Below are positions 8,854 to 16,270 of a stretch of DNA of 23,416 nt, piece by piece (the first letter of the stretch is position 1; every line of letters begins with the position of its first letter). The notes beneath the pieces were generated by a model. It did not search any database and was not told the DNA's origin. It was given only the letters and a program-made list of their open reading frames with translations. Made by a program: the position numbers and the translations under genes. Source of the DNA: CBDHDN01 sp965261585 (GTDB lineage: Bacteria; Pseudomonadota; Alphaproteobacteria; UBA6615); the NCBI GenBank assembly GCA_965261585.1, contig CBDHDN010000081.1, positions 1-23,416 of the forward strand, read 5' to 3'.

Positions 8854-9942
8854 TCAGGCCGCCAAGGCGACTTGTTGAAACTCATTCTCGCAAGGTGCGC
8901 CATCGGTCACCGACATCCGGCGGGCCGTCAACTCGATCAAGACAGCGTTGCGGGTCTCGAGCTGCATCGTCTCGGGCTCTTCCGCGTCGACGTGAGCACA
9001 GATCGAATGCGGGTGCGAAAAGTGATCGGCTAGGCAGCCCTTGATCGACTGCTCGTCAAGCTGTTGGGCCTGCCTGAACAGCCGCTCCAGACGCTTGTTC
9101 CGGTACATTGTATTCGGCCAAACACGAACGACTTCAGATTCGATATCCAGCGCGCAAAAGTGGTTCGAGTGCGTCAGGATGCCATCTTCGGGATACATGA
9201 ACCCAGCCCGATCCGGCCCAGCCTCTATGTCCAATGCCTCGCCGTCGGCATGGCCCACCAAGAAATTCATCGAAACAGATCGATTGGTTCCGCACAGCGC
9301 GAGGATGGCCGAGTGCATGTTGCGTGCGTTCAGTACGTCCCTGACCCGCATCCTGAACGGCTTTTCATAGGCATAGGCGCCATCTTCTGTCGACATCAAC
9401 GCATTGATCACGACGCCAATACCGGCCTCGTTCACGCCCTGCATACCGCCCACGGTGCCGGTTTCGCCGTGGCAGACGAAATCCGTCTTGTCATCGCGTT
9501 TGACGCGCGAGATCATCGTTTTCACGCCCGGGATCCAGTCCCAGTTCTGGCCAAGGATTGTCTCCCCCGACCTACTCCTTTCGGGCAGGACGGCGAAGGA
9601 CGTGCAGCCGTCGGCAGCACCGGCTGATGCGGCGGCGCCGGCGCGCTTGAACATGTCGATGATCATCTCGTAGCGCACGTTCAGCATGGTTATTTCGCGG
9701 AGATCGGAACCCGATCCCTCGGCGACGCCACGCATCTCCGTCGTAAACTCCGAATCGAGCCGATCCAGGTGCTCGATCCATTTGCCAGCTTCCGTCAGAA
9801 CACTATCGGTATCAACTCCGAGCTTTTCGAAGCGTGATAAATAGACGCCCACGTTGTGCCGGATATCGCCCCGCAGTTCCTCTCCGTGGTTGAATCCGCG
9901 AAGCCTCGCGTCGTGTCCAAGATCGAGTACGGGAATCGCCAT
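8854..9942 (-). CDS. C45-family (acyl-CoA:6-aminopenicillanate acyltransferase-like) Ntn hydrolase
   Basis: A 362-residue protein starting at ATG 9942, chosen for the strong ribosome site GGGAGGT six bases upstream. Its centre (AADGCTSFAVLP, Cys113) is the self-cleavage site of the isopenicillin N acyltransferase family: the bond before Cys is cut and Cys becomes the N-terminal nucleophile. Other family segments are GQNWDW, GMQGVNEAGIGVVINAL, NFLVGHADGEALDIE and LTHSNHF. Bacterial members hydrolyse or transfer acyl groups on amides. The substrate cannot be read from the sequence. It is first in the transporter locus, 119 bp before the binding protein, so it may deacylate the transported compound. 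It has no signal peptide and is probably cytoplasmic. Confidence 0.82.
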   Translation of the reverse strand: MAIPVLDLGHDARLRGFNHGEELRGDIRHNVGVYLSRFEKLGVDTDSVLTEAGKWIEHLDRLDSEFTTEMRGVAEGSGSDLREITMLNVRYEMIIDMFKRAGAAASAGAADGCTSFAVLPERSRSGETILGQNWDWIPGVKTMISRVKRDDKTDFVCHGETGTVGGMQGVNEAGIGVVINALMSTEDGAYAYEKPFRMRVRDVLNARNMHSAILALCGTNRSVSMNFLVGHADGEALDIEAGPDRAGFMYPEDGILTHSNHFCALDIESEVVRVWPNTMYRNKRLERLFRQAQQLDEQSIKGCLADHFSHPHSICAHVDAEEPETMQLETRNAVLIELTARRMSVTDGAPCENEFQQVALAA

Positions 9943-9974
9943 CGCTACCTCCCTTGGCCGGCATTGGCATTCAT

Positions 9975-10004
9975 GCATGATATCGTATGGAGACGAGCAT
10001 GATA
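9975..10004. promoter_or_regulatory. Pair of direct repeats upstream of the C45/ABC locus (possible operator)
   Basis: GCATGATA occurs at 9975-9982 and again at 9997-10004, 22 bp start to start, about two helical turns. The pair lies 33-62 bp upstream of the C45 start codon in an AT-richer patch. Same-face spacing suits a dimeric repressor, but no regulator gene is present nearby. Confidence 0.35.
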
Positions 10005-10177
10005 AGCCCCTCGTGTGCCCGTTGACCCGGGGCATTGCCCGCGTCCGTTGTCCCGACCCGCGCGCTGTTTCGACCGCTTTCCGCGCGAGCCGGGGCAGGG
10101 ACGCCGGATCAATGTCTGTGGTTCCATCTCGGTTCCCGGGCCTGTCCCGCGGTCGCGCGAAGCGATCCTCGCGCCGC

Positions 10178-10942
10178 TCAGTCGATCGTCGCGCCGCCGT
10201 CGATGACGATGTGCGCCCCGGTCATGAACGACGCATCGTCCGAGGCCAGGAACAGCGCGCCGGCGGCGATCTCCTCCGGCCGACCCATGCGGTTCATCAC
10301 CGCCGCACGGCCGAACTCGGCGAACGCTACCTCCGGGTCGAGGCCCAGCGAGGCGATGTGCCGGTCCGTCGCCCGGGTGCGGATCGCACCGGGGCTGATC
10401 CCGTTCACCCGGATGTTGTCGGCCGCCAGGTCCATCGCCAGGCAGCGCGTCAGCTGCGCCACCGCGCCCTTCGATGCGTTGTAGGGGATGAACGCCGGCT
10501 GGGCGACGAACGACGAGACCGAGCCGATATTGACGATCGCGCCGTGCCCGGACGCGCGCAGCGCCGGCAGACACTCGCGCACCATGTTGGCGTAACCGAT
10601 CACGTTGACGCCGAGCACCTTGTCCCAATCGGCGCGCGTCACATCCTCGACCCTGCCGAACACGAACGCCGCGGCGTTATTGACCAGGATGTCGAGCCGG
10701 CCGAACGCGGCCGTCGCCGCCGCCACCGCCGCGCGCACCGCCGCGTCGTCGGTCGTGTCGGCTTGGCAAGCCAGCGCCCTGCCGCCGTTCGCCGTAATGC
10801 CCGCCGCCACGTCGCGGCCGGCATCGGCCTCGATCTCGACGATGCCGACCGCCGCCCCCGCGGCCGCAAACCGCTCCGCGATCGCCTTGCCGATGCCGTT
10901 GCCGCCGCCGGTGACGATCGCGGCCTTGCCTTGCAGACGCAT
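10178..10942 (-). CDS. SDR-family NAD(P)-dependent oxidoreductase
   Basis: A 254-residue classical short-chain dehydrogenase. The start ATG 10942 follows GGGAGGGGAG. The Rossmann motif TGGGNGIG is near residues 12-19 and NNAA follows in the middle. The catalytic set is Ser in IVNIGSVSSF, then YNASK with Tyr and Lys, and the usual end is VIDGGATID. It oxidises or reduces a hydroxyl/keto group; the substrate is unknown. It lies 48 bp after the FrnE-like gene on the same strand, and the two may be co-transcribed. About 235 bp without a recognisable gene separate it from the C45 gene. Confidence 0.88.
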   Translation of the reverse strand: MRLQGKAAIVTGGGNGIGKAIAERFAAAGAAVGIVEIEADAGRDVAAGITANGGRALACQADTTDDAAVRAAVAAATAAFGRLDILVNNAAAFVFGRVEDVTRADWDKVLGVNVIGYANMVRECLPALRASGHGAIVNIGSVSSFVAQPAFIPYNASKGAVAQLTRCLAMDLAADNIRVNGISPGAIRTRATDRHIASLGLDPEVAFAEFGRAAVMNRMGRPEEIAAGALFLASDDASFMTGAHIVIDGGATID

Positions 10943-10990
10943 GATTCGCTCCCCTCCCGCACGCATGGTTCCGTGCAATCACCCGGCGCC

Positions 10991-11656
10991 TCAGGCCAGC
11001 GACGGCAAATCCGCAGCCAGCTCGCCCGCGGCCTCCAGCACGGCGATATCCAGCAGCGGGAAGAACGCCTCCGGATCCTGGGCGCCGGCAACCGCGTAGC
11101 GGTCGTTGACGATGAAGCAGGGCACGCCTTCGATGCCCATGCGCCGGGCACGGAGGTCCTCGGCCGTCACCTCGTTGCAGGCCTCGTCCGAGGCCAGGTA
11201 GCGCCGCACTTCAGCGCCGTCGTAGCCGCCGGTCACGGCAATGCGTATCAGCGCCTCGATGTCGCCGATGTCGACGCCGTCCAGGAAATAGGCGCGGAAC
11301 AGCGCCTCGACCATGTCGGCATCGCCGCCGCGCGCCGCGGCGAAGCGGACCAGCCGGTGCGAGTCCAGCGTGTTCGGCGTGCGCGTGACCGCATCGAAGC
11401 GGAAGGCCAGCCGCTCGCTGTGCCCGGCATCGGCAATCATGGCATAGAGCTGTTGCGCCCGGGCGATGCCGCCGAATTTCAGACCCAGATACGTGTCGCG
11501 GTCGATGCCCTGCCGCGGCATCTCGGGGTTCAGCTGGAACGGGCGCCAGCGCACCTCGACGGCCAGGTCGATGCGGGCCGCCAGCGCACGCTCCAGGCGC
11601 CGCTTGCCGATGAAGCACCACGGGCAGATCGTGTCCGCATAGACGTCGATGCGCAT
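10991..11656 (-). CDS. DsbA-family oxidoreductase (FrnE-like)
   Basis: A 221-residue protein with a thioredoxin fold. The start (MRIDVYADTICPWCFIGKRR) carries the CxxC pair Cys11-Pro-Trp-Cys14. The cis-Pro region is GIEGVPCFIVNDRYAVAGAQ, and a helical insert lies between them. The FrnE subgroup is cytoplasmic, and no signal peptide is seen. Roles reported for the group include dithiol/disulfide exchange and polyketide isomerisation. It ends 48 bp before the SDR gene and begins 48 bp after the PleD-like gene. No clear ribosome site precedes ATG 11656. Confidence 0.85.
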   Translation of the reverse strand: MRIDVYADTICPWCFIGKRRLERALAARIDLAVEVRWRPFQLNPEMPRQGIDRDTYLGLKFGGIARAQQLYAMIADAGHSERLAFRFDAVTRTPNTLDSHRLVRFAAARGGDADMVEALFRAYFLDGVDIGDIEALIRIAVTGGYDGAEVRRYLASDEACNEVTAEDLRARRMGIEGVPCFIVNDRYAVAGAQDPEAFFPLLDIAVLEAAGELAADLPSLA

Positions 11657-11704
11657 GCGTTTACACGTGCGCGCTCAGGCCGGCCGGGGCAAGGCCCGTT
11701 CGGT

Positions 11705-13036
11705 TCAAATCGCGGTAGTGAGCGCGCTGGCGATCAGGTCTTCGGGGGTGTCGCCGGGCTGCAGGCTGGCCTGGCCGGCCTCGACCCAGGCGCCGATCGC
11801 CTGGCAGATCTCTTCCGTCAGGTGGAACTCGGCGTGGCCGAGCACGGCGACGATGCGCTGGATCACCTCCTGCGCCTCGTCGGGCGGCGTGTCCGGCAGG
11901 ATCACCGCAAAGCGGTTCTCGCCGAGGCGGGCGCAGACATCCTCGACGCGCACCAGGCCGGTGATCCAGTCGGCCATCTGCTGCAGCAGGATCGTCTGGG
12001 CCTCGAGGCCGAAGCGGTCGCGCACCGAGGCGGCGTTGGCAATCGTGAACGCGGCCAGCGACAGCGGCCGTTCGGCCCGCGCGTCGTTGGCAATCATGCG
12101 CTGCAGGTGGGCGCGCAGGAACTCCACGGAGTAGATGCCGCGCAGGGCGTCGCCGGTCGCCGGCGTCAGCGTCGCCGCCATGGCGTCGCGCAACAGCCAG
12201 GCGCGGCGCTGGCGGCGCACCAGGATCTGGATCGTCCCGGCGATCGCCAGCGGGTCGGCCGGCTGCCACTGCACGACGCTGGCGCCGGTGCGGTAGGCGT
12301 CGGCGCGCGCGGCGAAATAGCGGTCGTGGGTCAGCAGCAGCACCGGTAGGTTATAGAGTTGCGGGTTGCGGCGGATGTGGCCGCACAGATAGATCGCCGC
12401 CTCGGCGTCCTCGTTCGGCCCGTGGGCGACGACGACCGCGTCATAGCACTCGGCACCCAGTCGGTCGCCGGCGACATACGGGTCCGTCTCCAGGTCGACC
12501 GACATGTCGATCGCCAGCACCGACTGCAGCTCGGCCGCCGTGCGCGGATCACCCGTGGCGACCAGGACGCGGCAATTGTCGAGGTCGAGGACGCCGTTCG
12601 GCGGCGCTACCGAGACGCCGAACGTCTCGGCCGTCGCCAGCCGCTCGACCATCTGGCGGTGGATCGTCGACAGCCGCAGCAGCGGGCGCAGGCGCGCCGC
12701 CAGGACGGTCTCGTCGGCGGTGCCTTCGACCAGGTCGTCGACGCCGGCGGCAACGGCGCGGTCGCGGTCGGCGTCGCCGTCGGTATCCAGCAGCATCAGG
12801 GGTAGGGCAGCCGCGCCCGCATCGCTTTTCAGCGTCTCGATGAGCGCGAACGGATCGGCCTGATCGAGCGCCTTGCTCAAGACCGCGACGTTGGCCTGGC
12901 TGTCGCGGGCGCGGGCGACCAGGTCGGCAGCATCCGCGATCGCCACGTCATAGCCGGCCGCGCGCAGCGCGTTCTCGCGGAGCGAGCGCTGCGCGGCATC
13001 GCCGCCGGCCAGCAGGACCTGTCCCAGATGGGGCAT
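11705..13036 (-). CDS. PleD-like REC-REC-GGDEF protein with degenerate active sites (possible c-di-GMP receptor)
   Basis: A 443-residue protein starting at ATG 13036 (in-frame TAG just upstream in the rebuilt sequence). Two receiver-like domains (about residues 5-125 and 152-275) lack the phospho-acceptor Asp: VAVLSKALD and YDAVVVAHGP occupy those strands. The GGDEF domain (about 295-443) has GENRF at 372-376 where GGEEF is needed, so cyclase activity is unlikely. An RxxD inhibitory-site motif (RVED, 363-366) lies exactly five residues before it. This pattern resembles the Caulobacter PleD paralogue PopA, a c-di-GMP-binding effector. IS copy 2 lies 9 bp before the ATG, with the target duplication covering the start codon, so the native ribosome site and promoter are displaced. 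Expression may depend on the IS, whose transposase genes point the same way. Confidence 0.8.
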   Translation of the reverse strand: MPHLGQVLLAGGDAAQRSLRENALRAAGYDVAIADAADLVARARDSQANVAVLSKALDQADPFALIETLKSDAGAAALPLMLLDTDGDADRDRAVAAGVDDLVEGTADETVLAARLRPLLRLSTIHRQMVERLATAETFGVSVAPPNGVLDLDNCRVLVATGDPRTAAELQSVLAIDMSVDLETDPYVAGDRLGAECYDAVVVAHGPNEDAEAAIYLCGHIRRNPQLYNLPVLLLTHDRYFAARADAYRTGASVVQWQPADPLAIAGTIQILVRRQRRAWLLRDAMAATLTPATGDALRGIYSVEFLRAHLQRMIANDARAERPLSLAAFTIANAASVRDRFGLEAQTILLQQMADWITGLVRVEDVCARLGENRFAVILPDTPPDEAQEVIQRIVAVLGHAEFHLTEEICQAIGAWVEAGQASLQPGDTPEDLIASALTTAI

Positions 13037-13045
13037 TTCACGGGG
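13032..13045. repeat. Target duplication, left of IS copy 2 (14 bp)
   Basis: GGCATTTCACGGGG, repeated exactly at 14460-14473. It contains the start codon of the PleD-like gene (13034-13036, complement). Confidence 0.9.
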
Positions 13046-13080
13046 TGTAGCGCACCCGGTTCCTTGGACACAAGTTTGTC

Positions 13081-13986
13081 TCACGCGGCGGGCCTGATTG
13101 AGATCGCGGCGTGCCACGCCTGACGAGCTTGAGCGGGGCTCAGGTAGCCGTTCTTTTCGACGATCCACTGGGCATTGTAGAGTTCGACGAAGTCGCGGAC
13201 GGCGTCCCGCAGCTCCGCGATGTTGCGGTAGATGCGACCATGGATGATCTGTTCCTTCAGCGTGCGATTGAACCGCTCGGCGACGCCGTTGGTCTGGGGC
13301 TCGGCGACGAAGGCGTAGGACGGCTGGATGCCCCAGAACTTGATCTGGTTGGTGAAGTGGTCCGACAGATACTGGGAGCCGTGATCCATCCGCAAGGCCA
13401 GCCCCCGAGCCGCGCCGGCCGCGGTCGAGCCATACAGCCCGGCAAGCCCCATGGAGATCGGCTGCAGGGCGGCGAAGCGGTCGCCGCGCTTGCAGACATG
13501 CCAGCCGACACACTCGGCGTTCCAATGCTCGACGGCGGTGAAGATCCAGCCCCAGCCGTCGTCCACCGTGAACACCCGAACGCCATCGGTGCCCCACATG
13601 AGGTTCGGGGCATGAGTGATGATCTCACCGTCATGGGGATTGCCGCCACGGCGGCGGCAGCGATGGGGCGAGAGCAGATTGTTCTCGCGCATCAGGCGGA
13701 GCACCCGCTTGCGGGCAACCCGGATGTCGCGACAGACCCGAAGCCGAGCCCAGACCTTGCGGTAGCCCTCGCCCTCCCAGGGCGATGCCTCCAGGTCGGC
13801 TTCGATCGCCACCAGCAGCGCCTGGTCCGAGATCGCGGGCTTCGGTCCCCGACGCTTTGCCGGCGGCTGCTCGGCGTGCTGGCCGGAGGTCATGGCGTAG
13901 AACGAGGAGCGGGCCATGCCCCAGGCGGCGCAGACCCGCCGCAGGCCGTAGGCCAGACCCGTGCCGGGCGAGGTGGCGGCACTCAT
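13081..13986 (-). CDS. IS3-like transposase OrfB (rve integrase domain), copy 2
   Basis: A 301-residue catalytic transposase subunit starting at ATG 13986, overlapping OrfA by ATGA. An HTH_21-like segment (GEGYRKVWARLR, then RVLRLMRENNLL) precedes the integrase core. Core motifs are LMWGTDGVRVFTV (first Asp), LRMDHGSQYLSDHF (second Asp) and NGVAERFNRTLKEQ (Glu), the IS3-type DDE set. Length is normal for the family. It may be made alone by translational coupling or as an OrfAB fusion by -1 frameshifting. Confidence 0.9.
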   Translation of the reverse strand: MSAATSPGTGLAYGLRRVCAAWGMARSSFYAMTSGQHAEQPPAKRRGPKPAISDQALLVAIEADLEASPWEGEGYRKVWARLRVCRDIRVARKRVLRLMRENNLLSPHRCRRRGGNPHDGEIITHAPNLMWGTDGVRVFTVDDGWGWIFTAVEHWNAECVGWHVCKRGDRFAALQPISMGLAGLYGSTAAGAARGLALRMDHGSQYLSDHFTNQIKFWGIQPSYAFVAEPQTNGVAERFNRTLKEQIIHGRIYRNIAELRDAVRDFVELYNAQWIVEKNGYLSPAQARQAWHAAISIRPAA

Positions 13987-14393
13987 CGCCGCGACCTCCG
14001 CCGCCCCAAAGGGCCGAAGGTCTCCGTCTTGGCCTCCAGCAGTTCCACCTGCATGGTCAACTCTCCGATCCGCTTCATGGCGCTATCCAGTTCCGCCTGC
14101 ACCGGATCGCCCTTGCGTTGCTTGAGCGAGGCGTCGATCCCGCCGATCGCTTTCTCACGCCACTGCTCGAGCCGGAAGATCTCTACGCCCAACTGGCGCG
14201 ACAGAAGTTGCACCGGCTCGTCACGCAAAAGCCGCAGAACGACCTCACGCTTGCGCGCCACCGTCCATCGCTGGCCAAGTCCCAGCGGGCCTGCCGGCAA
14301 AGCCTGGCCTGGGGAAAACGTGGACGAGCCAAGCTCGCCCGCATTTACCACAGGCCCATCAACAGCAACTTTCTTCTCAAAATTATCGGTCAT
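13983..14393 (-). CDS. IS3-like transposase OrfA (helix-turn-helix), copy 2
   Basis: A 136-residue protein, start ATG 14393 (MTDNFEKKVAVDGPVV), ending in the overlap with OrfB. Helix-turn-helix and coiled-coil segments are as in copy 1. The ribosome site AAGGAGG is held in the stem formed by 14404-14414 and 14433-14443, as in the other copies. Confidence 0.87.
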   Translation of the reverse strand: MTDNFEKKVAVDGPVVNAGELGSSTFSPGQALPAGPLGLGQRWTVARKREVVLRLLRDEPVQLLSRQLGVEIFRLEQWREKAIGGIDASLKQRKGDPVQAELDSAMKRIGELTMQVELLEAKTETFGPLGRRRSRR

Positions 14394-14459
14394 GTTCCGG
14401 TCCTCCTTGGACACTTCGATTAAGCCAATTCTGTGTCCAAGGAAATCGGGTCCGACTCA

Positions 14460-14473
14460 GGCATTTCACGGGG
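14460..14473. repeat. Target duplication, right of IS copy 2 (14 bp)
   Basis: GGCATTTCACGGGG, identical to 13032-13045. Confidence 0.9.
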
Positions 14474-14512
14474 GACCTTGGACTATCCGTCGGGCGCTTT
14501 AGCCACGCCCCC

Positions 14513-14619
14513 TAGTGCACCGACTCAGTCAGAGCCGTCACAGTGGAAACCTGATTCTGAATACAAAACAACGGGTTGCTCCAGCGCACGGTGAATCATT
14601 TGTCTGGATCGGTGCACTA
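14513..14619. mobile_element. Candidate MITE (about 103 bp) with perfect terminal inverted repeats and TA duplication
   Basis: CTAGTGCACCGA (14512-14523) and TCGGTGCACTAG (14609-14620) are perfect 12-bp inverted repeats. Each outer end holds a TA (14513-14514, 14618-14619), so the unit GTGCACCGA...TCGGTGCAC (14515-14617) would be flanked by a TA duplication, as for IS630/Tc1-type elements. The inside is AT-richer than its surroundings and has no transposase. Its ends do not match those of the IS630 element at 329-1378, so a different element would have to mobilise it. Confidence 0.55.
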
Positions 14620-14846
14620 GCGTCGCGACGATGGCCGCGTTCAGTTAAGAAGCCCTTAAACTCTACCGGCCGGGCCGCGCCGGGCCGCGCCGGACCCGGC
14701 GGATTTCCGGCGTTTCCGACGAACACCGGTTCGAAGGCGCGCGCGACCATGTCGACGACCTGTTTGTGCTCCGGGTCGTCGGCGTCGAGATAGCGCGGGT
14801 CGCGTAGCAGGCCGTTCAGCCCCGCGCCCACTTTACGGGCGGGCAT
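14538..14846 (-). CDS. Hypothetical protein whose 3' end lies in the candidate MITE
   Basis: Starts at ATG 14846 and reads MPARKVGAGLNGLLRDPRYL, then DADDPEHKQVVDMVARAF. This charged, protein-like stretch resembles short alphaproteobacterial proteins with an LLRDPRY motif, a family I cannot name. After about residue 50 it becomes a low-complexity Pro/Ala/Arg stretch (coding the 10-bp tandem at 14671-14690). It then reads through the MITE to TGA 14538. The 102-residue product probably has a replaced C-terminus. The ribosome site is weak. It is divergent from the small frame at 14868. Confidence 0.4.
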   Translation of the reverse strand: MPARKVGAGLNGLLRDPRYLDADDPEHKQVVDMVARAFEPVFVGNAGNPPGPARPGAARPVEFKGFLTERGHRRDASAPIQTNDSPCAGATRCFVFRIRFPL

Positions 14847-14867
14847 ATCGGCGCTAATATTCCTGTT

Positions 14868-15140
14868 ATGCGGGTTCTCCTTGTTTTGGTCTCCGTGCTC
14901 GCGACAGCACTGGCGGTCTGGATGTTGCCGGTGATCATCGGCGAATGGAGCCGCGCGTACGCTCAAGGGGCGCCAGCATACGCTGGCGTGTTCGAACCGA
15001 ACCCGGCGGACACCGTGCGCGCCGCCGGGCTGGGCATTGCCACCAGCCAGTGCCTCGGCCAACCGGTTACGGCATTGTGTGCCGTCGTCCCCGGTGGTGT
15101 GGTGAGGCGTGAAGGGACCGTATTCGGCGGATCTGCCTAG
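14868..15140 (+). CDS. Small hypothetical protein with an N-terminal membrane segment
   Basis: A 90-residue frame, ATG 14868 to TAG 15140. The first 25 residues (MRVLLVLVSVLATALAVWML and onward) form a hydrophobic segment that could be a signal anchor or signal peptide, with AYAQGA after it as a possible cleavage region. The rest is Gly/Ala/Val-rich with two Cys residues. No ribosome site is obvious and I recognise no family. It is kept because the hydrophobic segment is convincing and the frame leads into the strong ribosome site of the next short frame. Confidence 0.35.
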   Translation: MRVLLVLVSVLATALAVWMLPVIIGEWSRAYAQGAPAYAGVFEPNPADTVRAAGLGIATSQCLGQPVTALCAVVPGGVVRREGTVFGGSA

Positions 15141-15153
15141 GAGGAGGCTAGAA

Positions 15154-15180
15154 ATGCATCGTCAGACTGGGGAGCGATAG
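15154..15180 (+). CDS. Eight-codon leader ORF abutting the lipoprotein start
   Basis: A very strong ribosome site (AGGAGGAGG, 15139-15147) precedes ATG 15154, which encodes MHRQTGER and stops at TAG 15178-15180. The next three bases are the GTG start at 15181. Such a layout would couple translation of the downstream gene to the leader. It may equally be accidental. Confidence 0.3.
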   Translation: MHRQTGER

Positions 15181-16026
15181 GTGACGCGGGCCCTGGCGAC
15201 ACTGGCGACTCCCAAGAGCATCCGAAAGGCCGGACAGGAGCTACGTAGAAGCCCCCGCATTTGGCTTTCTCTCGCGTGTCTGCTCCTCTGGGGCTGTACG
15301 ATATCCGACCAAACTTTTGCCGAGCGCAGGGCAGACCGGATTCGTCAACACACCGCTTGGATGGAGGGCTGTGCCGACGGCCCTGTCGCGTTCCATCAGA
15401 TGGTCGACCTGGATATCTACACCGCCGATGTCTCGCGCAGCGATCCGGACGCCGTTGTGTCGTGCCTACTGTCCGTCACACCCGAGGCGGACGATCGTCA
15501 GATCGTGGCCCGCGGCCCGGACCTGCTGGCCACCATGTTCACGACACCGTTCTACTCGATCTACCTCGCGGAGCCGAGGGAGGAGCGTCCGGCCCCTGCG
15601 GCGCTCATCCGGTCGGGCGCTACCGTCCATGTCCTGCAGCCGGATGCAGATTACGGTGTCGAAGCCTTGCAGCACGTCAGCGGCGACGCCTTCGTCGTCT
15701 CCAGCGGCTACGTGACCCATGTGCGCAACGCCCTGTTCAGAGCAACCGCGGGCAACGCAACACGCCTCAGCAACGGCAGCGAGATCGAGATCCAGGACCA
15801 CGAGGCGCTCCTGTTCCGTGTGGTCCGCGCCAAGGACTTCTGGAAGCTCGGCGGCGCCTTCTGGTACGACGCCATCATCGACCGGCGCAACCACATCCTC
15901 AACCTCGTGACGCCGCGGACAGACTTCTTGTGGTGCATGGGCCTGGACGCGTTCGCAGACCTCTCGGACGTCGATGTCAGCCGCGTTACCTCGACTGAAG
16001 TTTGCCTCTGGGGGTTCCCTTACTGA
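15181..16026 (+). CDS. Putative lipoprotein of unknown function
   Basis: A 281-residue protein from GTG 15181 (ribosome site GGGGAG). A hydrophobic stretch with a lipobox-like end (IWLSLACLLLWGC, Cys39) follows a basic region (RKAGQELRRSPR), consistent with export and lipidation, though the N-region is longer than usual. The mature part has several Cys and Trp residues (WMEGCADGPV, DAVVSCLLSV, DFLWCMGLDAF, EVCLWGFPY) but no domain I recognise. Codon use looks genuine and hydrophobic strands alternate regularly. It stands alone on the plus strand between IS copies 2 and 3. The start could be misplaced, but no other start codon precedes the Cys. Confidence 0.6.
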   Translation: MTRALATLATPKSIRKAGQELRRSPRIWLSLACLLLWGCTISDQTFAERRADRIRQHTAWMEGCADGPVAFHQMVDLDIYTADVSRSDPDAVVSCLLSVTPEADDRQIVARGPDLLATMFTTPFYSIYLAEPREERPAPAALIRSGATVHVLQPDADYGVEALQHVSGDAFVVSSGYVTHVRNALFRATAGNATRLSNGSEIEIQDHEALLFRVVRAKDFWKLGGAFWYDAIIDRRNHILNLVTPRTDFLWCMGLDAFADLSDVDVSRVTSTEVCLWGFPY

Positions 16027-16107
16027 GCGACTTGAGCAGTGGCCCCCCAACCGGGCACCCGGTTCCGCGGCCAGTTCCGCAACCGGTGCCGCGGATACGG
16101 TACATAA

Positions 16108-16155
16108 TTGAGGCGTGCCGCAGTTCCGGGGACACGACAGTTGAGGCGTGCCGCA
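16108..16155. repeat. 15-bp direct repeat in the intergenic region left of IS copy 3
   Basis: TTGAGGCGTGCCGCA occurs at 16108-16122 and 16141-16155, 33 bp start to start, about three helical turns. The 228-bp stretch 16027-16254 has no gene. These repeats are its only structure beyond a short CCGGTT/AACCGG inverted pair. Confidence 0.5.
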
Positions 16156-16240
16156 TCCCGCTGGTCGTGTGTGACGGCTCGGCTCGCCCGTGTCGTCGCC
16201 TCCAGACTTCCGCACACTGTGACGCAAGGTGGCGATCGAC

Positions 16241-16254
16241 GACAGACCACCGTC
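16241..16254. repeat. Target duplication, left of IS copy 3 (14 bp)
   Basis: GACAGACCACCGTC, repeated exactly at 17669-17682. The element begins TGAGTCGG at 16255. Confidence 0.9.
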
Positions 16255-16270
16255 TGAGTCGGACCCGATT

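Larger units (their letters stand above)
13046..14459 (-). mobile_element. IS3-like insertion sequence, copy 2 (1414 bp), intact, at the PleD-like start codon
   Basis: Begins TGTAGCGCACCCGG and ends GTCCGACTCA, with the same terminal repeats as copies 1 and 3. It has two intact transposase frames on the minus strand and a perfect 14-bp target duplication. It differs from copy 3 by only a few residues. The transposase genes read toward the PleD-like gene. Confidence 0.93.

Noticed and set aside
9854..12349. Very long plus-strand open frame (about 830 residues)
   Set aside because: It runs antisense to four well-supported genes (C45, SDR, FrnE-like, PleD-like). Its product is Arg/Asp/Val-rich low complexity, typical of GC-rich antisense frames.
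14671..14690. Tandem CGGGCCGCGC repeat as a repeat array
   Set aside because: Only two exact units in GC-rich sequence; too short to be meaningful.
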